DNA of 39,661 nucleotides from assembly GCA_945861225.1 (NCBI GenBank), contig CAMATU010000008.1, positions 1 through 39,661 of the forward strand, written 5' to 3'. The translations under genes and the position numbers were made by a program. Position 1 is the stretch's first letter, and each line of letters starts with the position of its first letter. Below are positions 1-8,442 of this stretch, in pieces. Below the pieces are notes generated by a model. That model had not been told where the DNA came from. It saw nothing but the letters and a program-made list of their open reading frames with translations, and made no database searches. This DNA comes from Klebsiella pneumoniae. GTDB lineage: Bacteria > Pseudomonadota > Gammaproteobacteria > Ga0077536.

Positions 1-126
1 TTGGTCGAGAACATGTTTGCCAGGATCAAACATTTCCGCGCCATCGCAACAAGATACGACAAGCTTGCACGGAACTTCGCAAGCATGCTTGCGCTGGCAT
101 TCGTGATTGTTTGGTTGCCAATGTAA
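1..126 (+). CDS. IS5-family transposase, C-terminal fragment
   Basis: The frame is open from base 1 to a TAA at 124-126 and gives 41 residues. They contain LVENMFARIKHFR, then IATRYDKLARNF, and a hydrophobic tail ending VIVWLPM. This is the C-terminal signature of IS5-type DDE transposases, where the catalytic Glu is followed by R/K-rich and RYDK motifs. The Glu of LVEN is the likely third catalytic acid. Only the last part of the protein is visible, so whether the element is intact cannot be told. Confidence 0.85.
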   Translation: MVENMFARIKHFRAIATRYDKLARNFASMLALAFVIVWLPM

Positions 127-145
127 TGCGAAAGATCAACAGGCC
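1..145 (+). mobile_element. IS5-family insertion sequence, right end only
   Basis: The window opens inside an insertion sequence. The transposase tail is followed after its stop by about 20 bases ending in GATCAACAGGCCC, which I read as the right inverted repeat. The element ends next to the stop codon of the acetamidase gene on the other strand, so the insertion point lies at or within the 3' end of that gene. The left end and any target duplication lie outside the window. The boundary is an inference, good to a few bases. Confidence 0.6.
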
Positions 146-1084
146 CTAAGTAAACACCACGCGCGGAAAATAAAACGAGACCACCCAGTTCGGCATATCC
201 ACGATTTCGCTGATCCGCAGATCACCGCACACCGAGCACAGCAGGTACGCATCGACTGGGTTCATGTGATGACGCGCCGCGAGTAGATCGACCATCCCGG
301 AAACTGCCGCGCGGGCCGCTGCCATGAGATCGGGTCCAATCCCGGTGGTGACTTCGTAACCGGCTGAATCGAGATGGCGAGTGACCGGACCCGGCGTGGT
401 GAACCGCGGATACGCGAGGTTTGCGCCTTTCACGAGCTCGAAGCGCGCAGCGACTGCGCAGGCGCTTTCGATGGCCGTGCCACATACTTCGCCATCGCCC
501 TGCGCGGCGTGCGTGTCGCCCACACTGAATAAGCCTCCCTTAACCTCTACTGGGAGATAAAGCTCAGTACCAGCCGCGAGATCACGAATGTCCATATTGC
601 CGCCGACGCGCCGTGGCGGCACGATGGAATGCAGCCCGTGCTCAGCTGGCGCTAATCCAATGGTGCCGCAGAGTGGCTTCAGCGGTACCCGACCACCAGG
701 GCCAAACAGCGCGGGCACCAACGACAGGGGATCATATTTCCAATGTTGCAGATGCGGCGCCGTGAACTGATCCGCCAACAAACCAAAGCCCGGAATATTC
801 GCCGTCCAACCCCATCCTGAGGGTGTGAACGCGAGCAAGGTCACCTTGATCGCATCCCCCGCTTCGGCGCCCTCGATATAGACCGGGCCGACCACCGGAT
901 TCACCTTGCCGAAATCGAGCGTGACCACCTCCGCGACCGTGGACGACGGCGTAATCTGGCCACCCGAGGCATCCAGCGGATGAAATTCGACAGTCTCACC
1001 GGGCGCGACGCGAAGCACCGGCGGGTTGGTGTTATCCCAGCCGCAATGGCCCTGGGCATGATGGATGGTGTGTTGGCATTTCAT
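146..1084 (-). CDS. Acetamidase/formamidase family protein
   Basis: This 312-residue protein matches the FmdA/AmdA family in length and in motif order: an N-terminal HHAQGHCGWDN segment, IEGAEAGDAIKVTLL, PLKPLCGTIGLAP, GGNMDIRDL, GLFSVGDTHAAQGDGEVCGTAIE and a C-terminal VDAYLLCSVCGDLRISEIVD. Family members hydrolyse short amides to ammonia and the acid in the cytoplasm; the substrate here is unknown. The C-terminus (YFPRVVFT) stops right at the end of the IS5-type element, so the insertion may have trimmed or replaced the last few residues. No clear Shine-Dalgarno sequence precedes the ATG. It probably does not share an operon with the DUF445 gene 48 bases upstream, although the strands agree. 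Confidence 0.9.
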   Translation of the reverse strand: MKCQHTIHHAQGHCGWDNTNPPVLRVAPGETVEFHPLDASGGQITPSSTVAEVVTLDFGKVNPVVGPVYIEGAEAGDAIKVTLLAFTPSGWGWTANIPGFGLLADQFTAPHLQHWKYDPLSLVPALFGPGGRVPLKPLCGTIGLAPAEHGLHSIVPPRRVGGNMDIRDLAAGTELYLPVEVKGGLFSVGDTHAAQGDGEVCGTAIESACAVAARFELVKGANLAYPRFTTPGPVTRHLDSAGYEVTTGIGPDLMAAARAAVSGMVDLLAARHHMNPVDAYLLCSVCGDLRISEIVDMPNWVVSFYFPRVVFT

Positions 1085-1132
1085 AGGGTGACGATGAACT
1101 TGCGGTGCTGCCCTGTCAACGCTTGCCGATGC

Positions 1133-1819
1133 TCAAGCCCGCTCAAGCAGGTTCGCGACAATCCCGATCGCACCACCGAATACCCCGCCCCACACCACCA
1201 ACCAACCGAGATGTTTGCGGATCATGTCTTCGACGATCTGCTTGACCTTGTTTGGCGTGAGTTCGGCAAGGCGACTGTCAATGATGTGCTCGACCTGCAC
1301 GACCAGCGTGTCGGTGAAATTGCCGCCGCTATCGGCGCCGCCCGGATTACTCGCCAATTCCGCAATCACATCCTTGAGCCTGGTGATGATCGGCGCCTTC
1401 AAGGGTTCCAGCGCCTTGCGCCCGCCCATCATGTTCAGCATGTTGCCCATTGGAGATTCCGTGATCGCCTCGGTGAGATGTTCGAACACGCGGTCGAAAT
1501 CAATGTTCGCGCTGAGCGTTTCAACCGAGGCCGCGCCATTCTTCTGGAAAAAGCGCTCAATGTGCTCGCGGGTAAAGAATTCCTGCACGATAAGGTGCTT
1601 GATGCCCGCCTTGAATTCCTCAAAGCGGCTCGGAATCACGCCGGAGCCATACAGATACGGCACCTTGTCAAACAGCATGTAAATCGCCAGCCAATTAGTC
1701 ACTGCCCCGGAGAGCGCGAAAATGCCGGTATCGAAAACGATCCCGCCATCGCCGCGCAGGAAATACCCAATGATAGTGATCAGGAGGGAGATGAGGTTGG
1801 TCGCAAAGCTCATGTTCAT
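1133..1819 (-). CDS. DUF445 family membrane protein
   Basis: About 228 residues from the chosen start MNMSFATNL. The first 45 residues form two hydrophobic segments flanking FDTGIFALSGAVTNWLAIYMLF, a DUF445 hallmark. A soluble helical region follows (FFTREHIERFFQ, repeated LTEAITESPMGN and DVIAELASNPGG segments), and a last membrane helix lies near the C-terminus (WLVVWGGVFGGAIGIVANLL). This suits an inner-membrane-anchored protein of unknown function. The frame stays open upstream to 2032, but that stretch lacks family similarity and its far end lies inside a mobile element (2025-2240), so I rejected the longer start. No strong ribosome binding site is visible at either start. Confidence 0.8.
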   Translation of the reverse strand: MNMSFATNLISLLITIIGYFLRGDGGIVFDTGIFALSGAVTNWLAIYMLFDKVPYLYGSGVIPSRFEEFKAGIKHLIVQEFFTREHIERFFQKNGAASVETLSANIDFDRVFEHLTEAITESPMGNMLNMMGGRKALEPLKAPIITRLKDVIAELASNPGGADSGGNFTDTLVVQVEHIIDSRLAELTPNKVKQIVEDMIRKHLGWLVVWGGVFGGAIGIVANLLERA

Positions 1820-2024
1820 GGTGTTGGATTGGGCAACTGGTTGAGTGGAGGATTTTTCATCAGCGTTCGGAGGCCTTGACGACACCGCGCGGTCGGTAAG
1901 CTTCGCGTAACTGCTCCTGCCTCGCAAGCCCTGAAGCGCCGGCTTACGAGTCGCTCGCCACCTCACAAGCGAAATCCCGAATTCGCTTAGACTACAGCCG
2001 AGTCGTAAAACGGCTGGCGGGTCG

Positions 2025-2240
2025 AATGTCATTTAACTTAACGGGAAAATAGATTGATTTGAGAGTGTTGGCAGGACGACACTCCAGATCAGGTAGGCAT
2101 TTCTTGACAGTCCACTGTAGGAGCGGCTTTAGCCGCGAGTGGGCGATTCAGCGCTGTTCGCGGCTAAAGCCGCTCCTACGGTAATGAAATCGAAGCGCAC
2201 GTCGTTTAGCGTTGATACGTGCACTTAAGTAAGTGCCATT
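2025..2240. mobile_element. MITE-like element, copy A (216 bp, REPIN core)
   Basis: The element is bounded by imperfect 13-bp terminal inverted repeats close to AATGGCACTTAAC: AATGTCATTTAAC on the left, and an end whose reverse complement reads AATGGCACTTAC on the right. An 83-nt left arm before the core (2034-2116) matches, without gaps and at roughly 70% by eye, the arm of copy B (15069-15282) read in reverse complement. The right arm is also related, with a 2-nt length difference. It carries no coding frame, which suggests a non-autonomous element moved by a transposase elsewhere. It fills much of the 1820-2330 spacer; I see nothing else there beyond the Dps leader. Confidence 0.75.
2117..2179. 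repeat. REPIN-like palindrome, copy 1 (GTAG type)
   Basis: A 63-bp structure made of a 22-bp arm starting GTAGGAGCGGCTTTAGCC, a 19-bp centre and a perfect inverted copy of the arm. Each arm also folds on itself (GCGGCT-TT-AGCCGC). The GTAG head and nested hairpins are the mark of REP sequences mobilised by RAYT (TnpA-REP) enzymes, here as an inverted pair. The second copy, at 15128-15190, differs at only two positions in the centre. Confidence 0.85.
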
Positions 2241-2330
2241 CGTGGCTGGATCCGACTACGGGAGTGCTGCGGCACGGCCCAAAAGATCGATTATTGGTGC
2301 CCGAAACTTAATCTTCCGGAGGAACTTACG

Positions 2331-2825
2331 ATGGCAAACAAGGCTGGCGCAAAAGCGAAAATCGACATCGGCTTGTCGGAAAATGATCGGAAGCAGATTG
2401 CCAAAGGACTGTCAGGACTGCTGGCCGACAGCTACACGCTTTACCTGATGACCCATAACTATCACTGGAACGTGACAGGGCCGATGTTTAACACCTTGCA
2501 CCTGATGTTCATGGGCCAGTACACGGAACAATGGAACGCGCTGGACTTGATCGCCGAACGGATCCGCGCCCTGGGCTATCCCGCGCCGGGCACTTACAAG
2601 GAGTTCACTAAACTTGCTTCGATCAAGGAACAGGATGGCGTCCCCAAGGCCCTCGCCATGGTGCGTAATCTGGTCGCCGCGCAGGAAGCGACTGCCCGCA
2701 CCGCGCGCGGTCTGTTCCCCGTGGTGACTGCCGCCAACGATCAACCGACGGCGGATTTGTTGACGCAACGGCTGGAGGTGCATGAGAAAACCGCCTGGAT
2801 GTTGCGCAGCCTGCTCGAGGAGTAA
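2331..2825 (+). CDS. dps: Dps-family DNA-binding ferritin
   Basis: A 164-residue protein with the usual Dps length and a Lys-rich N-terminus ([11 protein letters not shown]), which in E. coli Dps contacts DNA. The intersubunit ferroxidase residues are present with normal spacing: His45 and His57 from one subunit, Asp72 and Glu76 from the other (HWNVTGPMF, then [11 protein letters not shown]). Dps forms a 12-subunit shell that oxidises Fe(II), stores iron and shields DNA during starvation or peroxide stress. A strong site GGAGG lies 8 bases before the ATG. The truncated TonB receptor just downstream may once have been co-transcribed for iron handling. Confidence 0.93.
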   Translation: MANKAGAKAKIDIGLSENDRKQIAKGLSGLLADSYTLYLMTHNYHWNVTGPMFNTLHLMFMGQYTEQWNALDLIAERIRALGYPAPGTYKEFTKLASIKEQDGVPKALAMVRNLVAAQEATARTARGLFPVVTAANDQPTADLLTQRLEVHEKTAWMLRSLLEE

Positions 2826-2886
2826 GCGCCGTACAACGCGCCCTATGCGAAGGTCCGCGCTGAAGCGGCCCTGGTTGCTGCCGACT

Positions 2887-3849
2887 ATGCGATTCATCTT
2901 CAGCAGCCTGTGTCTGCTGATGGTGGCCTTGAACGCCTTTGCGGCGCCCGCGGTAGCGGTGGCTGAAACCGTGGTGGTGACCGGTGCGGCGCGTCGCGCG
3001 GAAATCTTTGATGCACCCTACACCGTCAATGTCGTGTCGCGCGCCCAGCTGGCGCGCAAACTTGTACGCACCTTGCCGGAAGCCCTGACTGAGACGCCTG
3101 GCGTACTGGTGCAGAAAACTGCGCACGGACAGGGCTCACCCTTCCTGCGCGGATTCACCGGCTATCGCACGCTGACCTTGATCGACGGTGTGCGTTACAA
3201 CAATTCCGTGTATCGCGATGGGCCAAACGAATATTTCTCGTTGATAGATTTCAACGCGATCGAACGCCTCGAGCTGTTGAGCGGACCCGCCGCCGTGCTG
3301 TACGGCAGCGACGCGGTTGGTGGCACGCTCAATTTGCAAACTCGCGCCGCGCGCTACGCGGAGGAGGAGGCGCAGCAGCACTTTCTGCATGCCGCCCAGG
3401 ATTATCGCTATTCAACTGCGGATAGCAGTCACTTGGCGCACACCGCTCTCGAGTTTGGCGCGGGCCAGCGCTGGGGCATGCATGTCGGCATTTCATTGAA
3501 GGATTTTGGCGATGTGCGCGCCGCCGAGCTCGGTGTCCAACCGCACACGGGCTATGGCGAGCACGCGGTCGATCTGCGCTTCGATCAGCATCTAAACGCG
3601 CGCTGGGATATGACGGTTGTGCACCAGACACTCGCCCAGGACGATGTCTCGCGCACGCACGCAACTATCTTCGGCAGAAGTTTCCGCGGTACCACGCTCG
3701 GCACGGATCTGGTCAGAAGCAAAGATCAGCAACGGCAGCTCAGTTATTTGCGACTGACGGGAATCGACCTTGCCCCCTATGTGCACAATTTCCGCGTCAC
3801 TGTCTCGCATCAGGCGTGGGATGAGGACGGCGTTCGCATCCACTTCTGA
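2887..3849 (+). pseudogene. TonB-dependent receptor, C-terminally truncated
   Basis: 320 residues from the ATG at 2887, chosen because it gives a clean signal peptide (RFIFSSLCLLMVALNAFA, cut near AAPAVAVAE). Next come a TonB-box-like ETVVVTG and a complete plug domain: PYTVNVVSRAQL, LPEALTETPGVLVQKTAHGQGSP, FLRGFTGYRTLTLIDGVRYNNS, and ERLELLSGPAAVLYGSDAVGGTLN. Only the first barrel strands follow before TGA at 3847. Family members have 600 or more residues, so about half the barrel is missing. The next gene starts 70 bases later, so the rest was deleted rather than frameshifted. A product would not form an outer-membrane pore; a pseudogene is the simplest reading. Confidence 0.85.
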
Positions 3850-3919
3850 CGCTGCAAATTAAGTCACCGGGCACCTTGCCCGAGTGCGGTATTATCCAGG
3901 GCGTCTTTGAAAGCTCCCC

Positions 3920-5275
3920 GTGATCGAACACTCCGCCTCCCTCAACACACTCTTGCGTCTTGCCTGGCCGGTCATCGTGTCCCGTTCGACCCAAGTCGTG
4001 GTGGGCTTGGCCGACGCGTTGATGGTCGCGCATCTCGGTGCCGATGCGCTTGCCGCCACCACCACCGGCGGTTTGAATGCTTATGCAGGCTTCATCTTTC
4101 CGATGGGCATTGCGTTTGTGATCGCGAGCTTCAGTTCGCAGCTCACGGGCAAAGGGGATCAGGCCGGCGCGCGACGCTTCGGGTGGTACGGCCTGGCCTT
4201 GGCGCTGGGCGCGCAACTCGTGATGCTGGCCTTCCTGCCTACACTGCCCTGGCTACTCGCCAGCTTTAATTATTCGCCCGAAGTCGAAACGCTCATGCAA
4301 AGCTATTTGTCGATTCGCCTGCTCTCGACTGGTGCTGCGGTCGGTATCGAAGCCCTTGGCAATTACTACGGGGGCATCGGCAATACTGCCCTGCCGATGC
4401 AGATCAACCTGTCGGCCATGGTGTTGAATGTGATCTTCAACTGGTTACTCATCGATGGGCACGCAGGGTTGCCAGCGCTCGGCGTGGCAGGCGCCGCCTG
4501 GGCCAGTGTGTTTGCGACCACGCTCGCCTTCGCAGGCTTTTTAACAGTGTTCTGGTGGCGGGGGCGGCAGTTTGGGCGGCTCAATCTCAATTGGCCTGAG
4601 TTTTTTCGCCTGTTGCGCTTCGGTATTCCGGCAGGACTCAATTGGTCGTTCGAGTTCTTCGCTTTCATTGCCTTCATCAACATTGTGGTAGCCGGCCTCG
4701 GCACGGTGAGCCTGGCGGCGATGATGGCAGTCATGCAGCTGAATTCTTTTTCCTTCATGCCGGCCTTCGGGCTCGGCTCGGCCGGCGCGATTCTCATCGG
4801 GCAGGCGATCGGCGCAGAGGCCAAAGATGCCGTGCCCGGCATTCTCAAGCTGACCTTCCTGGTGACAGCGACGTGGATGGGTTTGGTGGGCGTGGCCTAT
4901 GTGACGATCCCTCAGCTCCTACTTCAGCCTTTCACGCCCGCCGGTGAATTCGGCGAGCTTTTCCTGAAGGTGGGCACTCAAATGCTGGTGTTCTCGGCGC
5001 TGTGGCAGCTCTTCGATGCTGCCGGTATCACGATCAGCGAAGCCTTGCGCGCGGCGGGCGATACGACTTTTACGATGTGGACTCGCGGTGTCCTTGCCTG
5101 GGGGCTATTCCTGCCCGGCAGTTGGATCACGGTGCACTATTTCAAAGGCGAGGAACGCAGCGCGGTCGCCTGGTTACTGATCTATCTTGGCTTGCTCGCG
5201 CTCGTGTTCTATTGGCGCTTTCGCAGTGGCGCGTGGCGCAAGATTGAACTGATCGCGGAAGCACCGCTGGTGTGA
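3920..5275 (+). CDS. MATE-family multidrug/Na+ efflux transporter
   Basis: 451 residues starting at a GTG (VIEHSASLNTLLRLAWPVIVSR). The protein consists almost entirely of hydrophobic helices, consistent with the twelve-helix MATE fold in two related halves. Family signatures include WPVIVSRSTQVVVGLADALMVAHLG in helices 1-2 and GLGSAGAILIGQAIGA in helix 7-8. MATE proteins export cationic drugs or other organic molecules in exchange for Na+ or H+ across the inner membrane. The GTG start is supported by alignment to the family N-terminus. The substrate cannot be told. It stands alone, converging on the minus-strand gene that ends 7 bases after its stop. Confidence 0.92.
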   Translation: MIEHSASLNTLLRLAWPVIVSRSTQVVVGLADALMVAHLGADALAATTTGGLNAYAGFIFPMGIAFVIASFSSQLTGKGDQAGARRFGWYGLALALGAQLVMLAFLPTLPWLLASFNYSPEVETLMQSYLSIRLLSTGAAVGIEALGNYYGGIGNTALPMQINLSAMVLNVIFNWLLIDGHAGLPALGVAGAAWASVFATTLAFAGFLTVFWWRGRQFGRLNLNWPEFFRLLRFGIPAGLNWSFEFFAFIAFINIVVAGLGTVSLAAMMAVMQLNSFSFMPAFGLGSAGAILIGQAIGAEAKDAVPGILKLTFLVTATWMGLVGVAYVTIPQLLLQPFTPAGEFGELFLKVGTQMLVFSALWQLFDAAGITISEALRAAGDTTFTMWTRGVLAWGLFLPGSWITVHYFKGEERSAVAWLLIYLGLLALVFYWRFRSGAWRKIELIAEAPLV

Positions 5276-5281
5276 GCCGCG

Positions 5282-6364
5282 TTAGGCGAGTGCGTGCAGC
5301 ACGGGCGCTTGCTGAGCGGCCAGCGCCTCGAGCGTATCCGGCACTAGCGCGGGCAGCGTCGCGCGCTCGCCAATAGGCGCGGGCTCTTGGTTGGCGACTG
5401 TCGTCACCATCGAATGAAAAATTTTCAGTTTCAGCGAAAAATCCATCGACGGCGCTGCAGCCCCGTTTGCAGCGGGCGCCGGCGCCGCGAGCTTCTCCAT
5501 CAATTGACTTAAGAACCCGCGCACAATTTCCAACGCGCCAGTCATGCGCGGCGGCGGCTCACTGCTCTCGGCACTGGCTGCGGGTGGCGCCGAATCTGCA
5601 ATCGCAGGCACGGGCGCGGATTCTTCCACCACCGGCAGGGCGGGCGATATAGGTGCTGTTTCACTGGTTGCACTTGCTGCAGGTAGGGTTGGCGTGGCCG
5701 CAGTGCTGGGTAGCGCAGCCGCCGCGACTGCCCGCGAGGATCCAAACTGCGAATAGGTCAGTTGCTCGCGAAAACTCATTCGCAGTCCGACCGTCGCGAG
5801 CTGCGCGGCATCCACGTTGAGGGTCTGGGCGGCCGCAAAGGCACTCGGCAGATCACCATCAAAGAAATCCTGCGCGAGCGCGCCTGCTTGCTCAATCACG
5901 CTTTGAATCGCAGTCAGTTCATCAGCACTCAAATTGCCGTTGACCACGCAAGAAATCTTGGTCGAACTTTCTGTCTTGAGGGTGAGCTCAGAAAGCAGCT
6001 GATCACCCGCCTCGAATTCCGCCGTTTCCAGCGCGCCGCTCTCGCGGGATCTAATCTTGAGCTGAACCGTATCGCCTTCCTGCGTGGTGATGAACAAAGT
6101 CGTGCGTTCCGAGCGACCATAACTCAGGGCTGCCGCACTTTGCGGCTCCGCAGTGAGTGCTGCGCGGGCTGATTCGTGTTCGTTGGCGTGTGGACGCGCG
6201 GCACAATCCTGTTCTGCACGACGACCGTGACGCCCACCTTCAGCGCGCTCAAGCCCGGCCTCGCTATTCGCGTTCGCGGCGTTCGAATCGACTGCGTCGG
6301 CGCGAACCCGTAGGAAAGCCTGCGCGCTGAACCCCCCAAAGGCTAGACTGCTGAGTGATTCCAT
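5282..6364 (-). CDS. Unrecognised protein with low-complexity Ala/Pro linker
   Basis: About 360 residues. I chose the start MESLSSLAFGG because GGAG sits 8 bases before it; an ATG four codons upstream overlaps that site. The N-terminal 90 residues look disordered. A compact middle region follows (TLFITTQEGDTVQLKIRSRES, VVNGNLSADELTAIQSVIEQAG, ALAQDFFDGDLPSAFAAAQTL). Then comes a long Ala/Pro/Glu-rich linker and a short C-terminal segment (FSLKLKIFHSMVTTVANQ). I see no signal peptide, membrane helix or catalytic motif. The middle region resembles conserved uncharacterised proteins of gammaproteobacteria, but I cannot assign a named family. It is a single gene. Confidence 0.7.
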   Translation of the reverse strand: MESLSSLAFGGFSAQAFLRVRADAVDSNAANANSEAGLERAEGGRHGRRAEQDCAARPHANEHESARAALTAEPQSAAALSYGRSERTTLFITTQEGDTVQLKIRSRESGALETAEFEAGDQLLSELTLKTESSTKISCVVNGNLSADELTAIQSVIEQAGALAQDFFDGDLPSAFAAAQTLNVDAAQLATVGLRMSFREQLTYSQFGSSRAVAAAALPSTAATPTLPAASATSETAPISPALPVVEESAPVPAIADSAPPAASAESSEPPPRMTGALEIVRGFLSQLMEKLAAPAPAANGAAAPSMDFSLKLKIFHSMVTTVANQEPAPIGERATLPALVPDTLEALAAQQAPVLHALA

Positions 6365-6490
6365 GCTGCTCTCCATCCGTCGGTGACCGAACCTTGTTGG
6401 CGGCCAGCGTCGGCGAGAATTTAGTGCGGCGCGTTTACGTGATCGACCGTTGCCAGAATAAAGGCAGACGGTTGTTCGAGTTGCTCGAAC

Positions 6491-7993
6491 TCATAATGAA
6501 TAAACTGTCCCCGCAATACTTACGAGTCGGTTATTGTCGATCAGCACCCGGCGACCTACCCATTCATCCTCCTGCATGCTCGCCAATAGCGCAGGCTCTT
6601 CCGTCGTCGCGAATGCGCGGCGGCCGTGCGCGATGGCAAGCAATACGACGCCACGCGGCGCTTGCTGGCGTCCGTGCAGCACCGTGTAACCCACCACCTG
6701 CCCCTCACCTGAGAAATCTTCGACGACCTCCAGCGCGCCGACTTCACGCGCCACTGCCGAGGTGAGATCGGCGTTCACGAAGCCGTGGGGCGCCGGATTA
6801 GCCGACCACAACCCGAAGCCCTGCTTGGTGAGTAGACCGGACACACTCGAAATCAGCGCTGTGCGCGCGGTGCCCGCACGCAGCAATTCGGCGGCGCGGC
6901 AGGTGGCTTGCAGGACATAGTTATTGAAGGGACCGCCCGCGAATGGCATGCCACCCGTAATCGTATGTGCCACGTCCGGCGCCAGGCCAAGGGCTGCCGC
7001 GTAGGTTTCGACGGCAATCGGAAAGCAACTGTAAAGTTCGATGAGATCGATCGCTTCAATCGTAAGTTCGCCGGCCGCGAGCGCCGCCTGCCCGGTAATG
7101 CGGGCACCGGGACAGCGCGCGAGATCCTGCCGGGCCGAGACGGCGATCATGTGATTTGATTCGGTGCTGGCGACCGGAAAGATCCACTGTGCACGCGGGA
7201 TACGCAATTCTTCGGCGCGCGCCACCGAACAGAACAACAACGCGGCGGCCTGGTCCACATTCCAGGTTGAGCAATGCAGGCGGGTATAGGGAAAGGCCTG
7301 CATGGGATTGCGTGCCGAGGCCTCGCGGATTTCTGCAGCCTCGAGAGGGTGGCGATGCCAGGCCTGTGGATTGCGCGCCGCAATCGCGCTGAAGCGCGCA
7401 TAGAGTTCGGCAAGCTGAGTGCGATGAGCAGCAACCGACCAGCCGTGCTGGGCGCGGAACGCACTCTCCATGACTGCATACAGTCCCACCGGCAACTGCA
7501 AGCCGGCACGAATTTCCGCGGGATGAAAGAGTTCTTCCTTGGGCGTGAGCGCGAGATCTGGCGCGTCTTCTTGCGTTATCTCACCCAATTCTGCGCCGGC
7601 GATTTGCGCGCGAAGCAGCCGATAACCGGCATCGGCACCCACCACCATGGTCGTGTGCGCGTCGCCACGCGCGATCCGCGCACAGGCCTCACCCAGTAAG
7701 GTCTGCTGCAGCACGCCTACACTGGCCAACACAGTGCTTGCGTGATCAGCACCAATCCGCCGCGCAATCGCACCTGCCGGATTGCGATACTGCCAGCGGC
7801 CACGCGGGACCGCGATGTGCTGCGTGCCCACCAAGGCATTCGCAGCACCAGTGTCGCGTCCCGCTGCGGCCACCGCGTCGAACATCAACTCAAGCGGTTC
7901 CCGGGCGCGCTGGAAATCCTCTTCACGTTGCGTGACGACGCCAATCCCGACCAGCACGGGCGTATTCGCCGATGGTTTAACCTGCTGCTGCAT
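6491..7993 (-). CDS. Thiolase-like protein (acetyl-CoA acetyltransferase family)
   Basis: 500 residues with a thiolase-superfamily layout: PVLVGIGVVTQRE at the N-terminus, DLIELYSCFPIAVETYAAALGL, ITGGMPFAGGPFNNYVLQATCR and GLLTKQGFGLW. It resembles the SCP2-like/TLP branch rather than FadA thiolases. At the position of the nucleophilic cysteine it reads ASVGVLQQTLLGEAC, with no Cys at the expected place, and the usual C-terminal catalytic His/Cys pair is not evident. It may cleave or bind acyl-CoA by other residues, or act with a partner as DUF35-associated thiolase-like proteins do; that is inference. It is the last gene of the operon and overlaps the P450 remnant by 17 bases. Confidence 0.82.
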   Translation of the reverse strand: MQQQVKPSANTPVLVGIGVVTQREEDFQRAREPLELMFDAVAAAGRDTGAANALVGTQHIAVPRGRWQYRNPAGAIARRIGADHASTVLASVGVLQQTLLGEACARIARGDAHTTMVVGADAGYRLLRAQIAGAELGEITQEDAPDLALTPKEELFHPAEIRAGLQLPVGLYAVMESAFRAQHGWSVAAHRTQLAELYARFSAIAARNPQAWHRHPLEAAEIREASARNPMQAFPYTRLHCSTWNVDQAAALLFCSVARAEELRIPRAQWIFPVASTESNHMIAVSARQDLARCPGARITGQAALAAGELTIEAIDLIELYSCFPIAVETYAAALGLAPDVAHTITGGMPFAGGPFNNYVLQATCRAAELLRAGTARTALISSVSGLLTKQGFGLWSANPAPHGFVNADLTSAVAREVGALEVVEDFSGEGQVVGYTVLHGRQQAPRGVVLLAIAHGRRAFATTEEPALLASMQEDEWVGRRVLIDNNRLVSIAGTVYSL

Positions 7994-8426
7994 GCGTCAC
8001 CTGCGCGCGCGTAGTGGCGACATCCCACACCAACGGTAACCCATCGACAACGCCGCCCCGAAAGCGGATTTCGGCCGCCGGCGCGAGGCTGGTATTCAGC
8101 CACAGGCGGTACGGGCGATGCGCCGGTGGATCCAGCACCACGGGCAGCATCTGGTGCTGTTCGCCAACCGACTTGGGCACCAACATTACCCGGCAGGAAA
8201 AGCGTTCGTAATCGGCGAAGATTTCCGCAATCATCGCGCCACGGGTCGCCAGCCAATGCCCGCCGTTATGTGGCGTCCACACCAAATCCGGCACACCAGC
8301 CGCATGCAATTTTTGCCAGGCGTCATGGAATCCCGCTGCCACGTCAGGCGGGTTGTACAAATCGAAATCGACCACGCGCGCGGCTGGCACGTTGGTCGGA
8401 CGTTCGCTTGACAGACTCGTCGTCAT
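7977..8426 (-). pseudogene. Cytochrome P450 with in-frame deletion of its core
   Basis: The frame encodes 149 residues. Residues 1-115 match the N-terminus of P450cam/CYP111-like enzymes (DFDLYNPPDVAAGFHDAW, WTPHNGGHWLATRG, LPVVLDPPAHRPYRLWLN). Residues 116-142 match the extreme C-terminus of the same family (AEIRFRGGVVDGLPLVWDVATTR; P450cam ends in a like LPLVWDPATTKAV). About 250 residues between them are gone, including the I helix, the ExxR pair and the haem-ligating cysteine. The frame is intact across the join, near SLAPAAE. No haem enzyme can form. The gene keeps its place in the operon, starting 16 bases after the ligase stop with GAGG upstream, so the small protein may still be translated. 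Confidence 0.88.
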
Positions 8427-8442
8427 TGCAGGCTTCAACCTC

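Noticed and set aside
1820-2032. A longer start for the DUF445 protein at 2032
   Set aside because: The added residues have no family similarity and the proposed start lies inside the MITE-like element.
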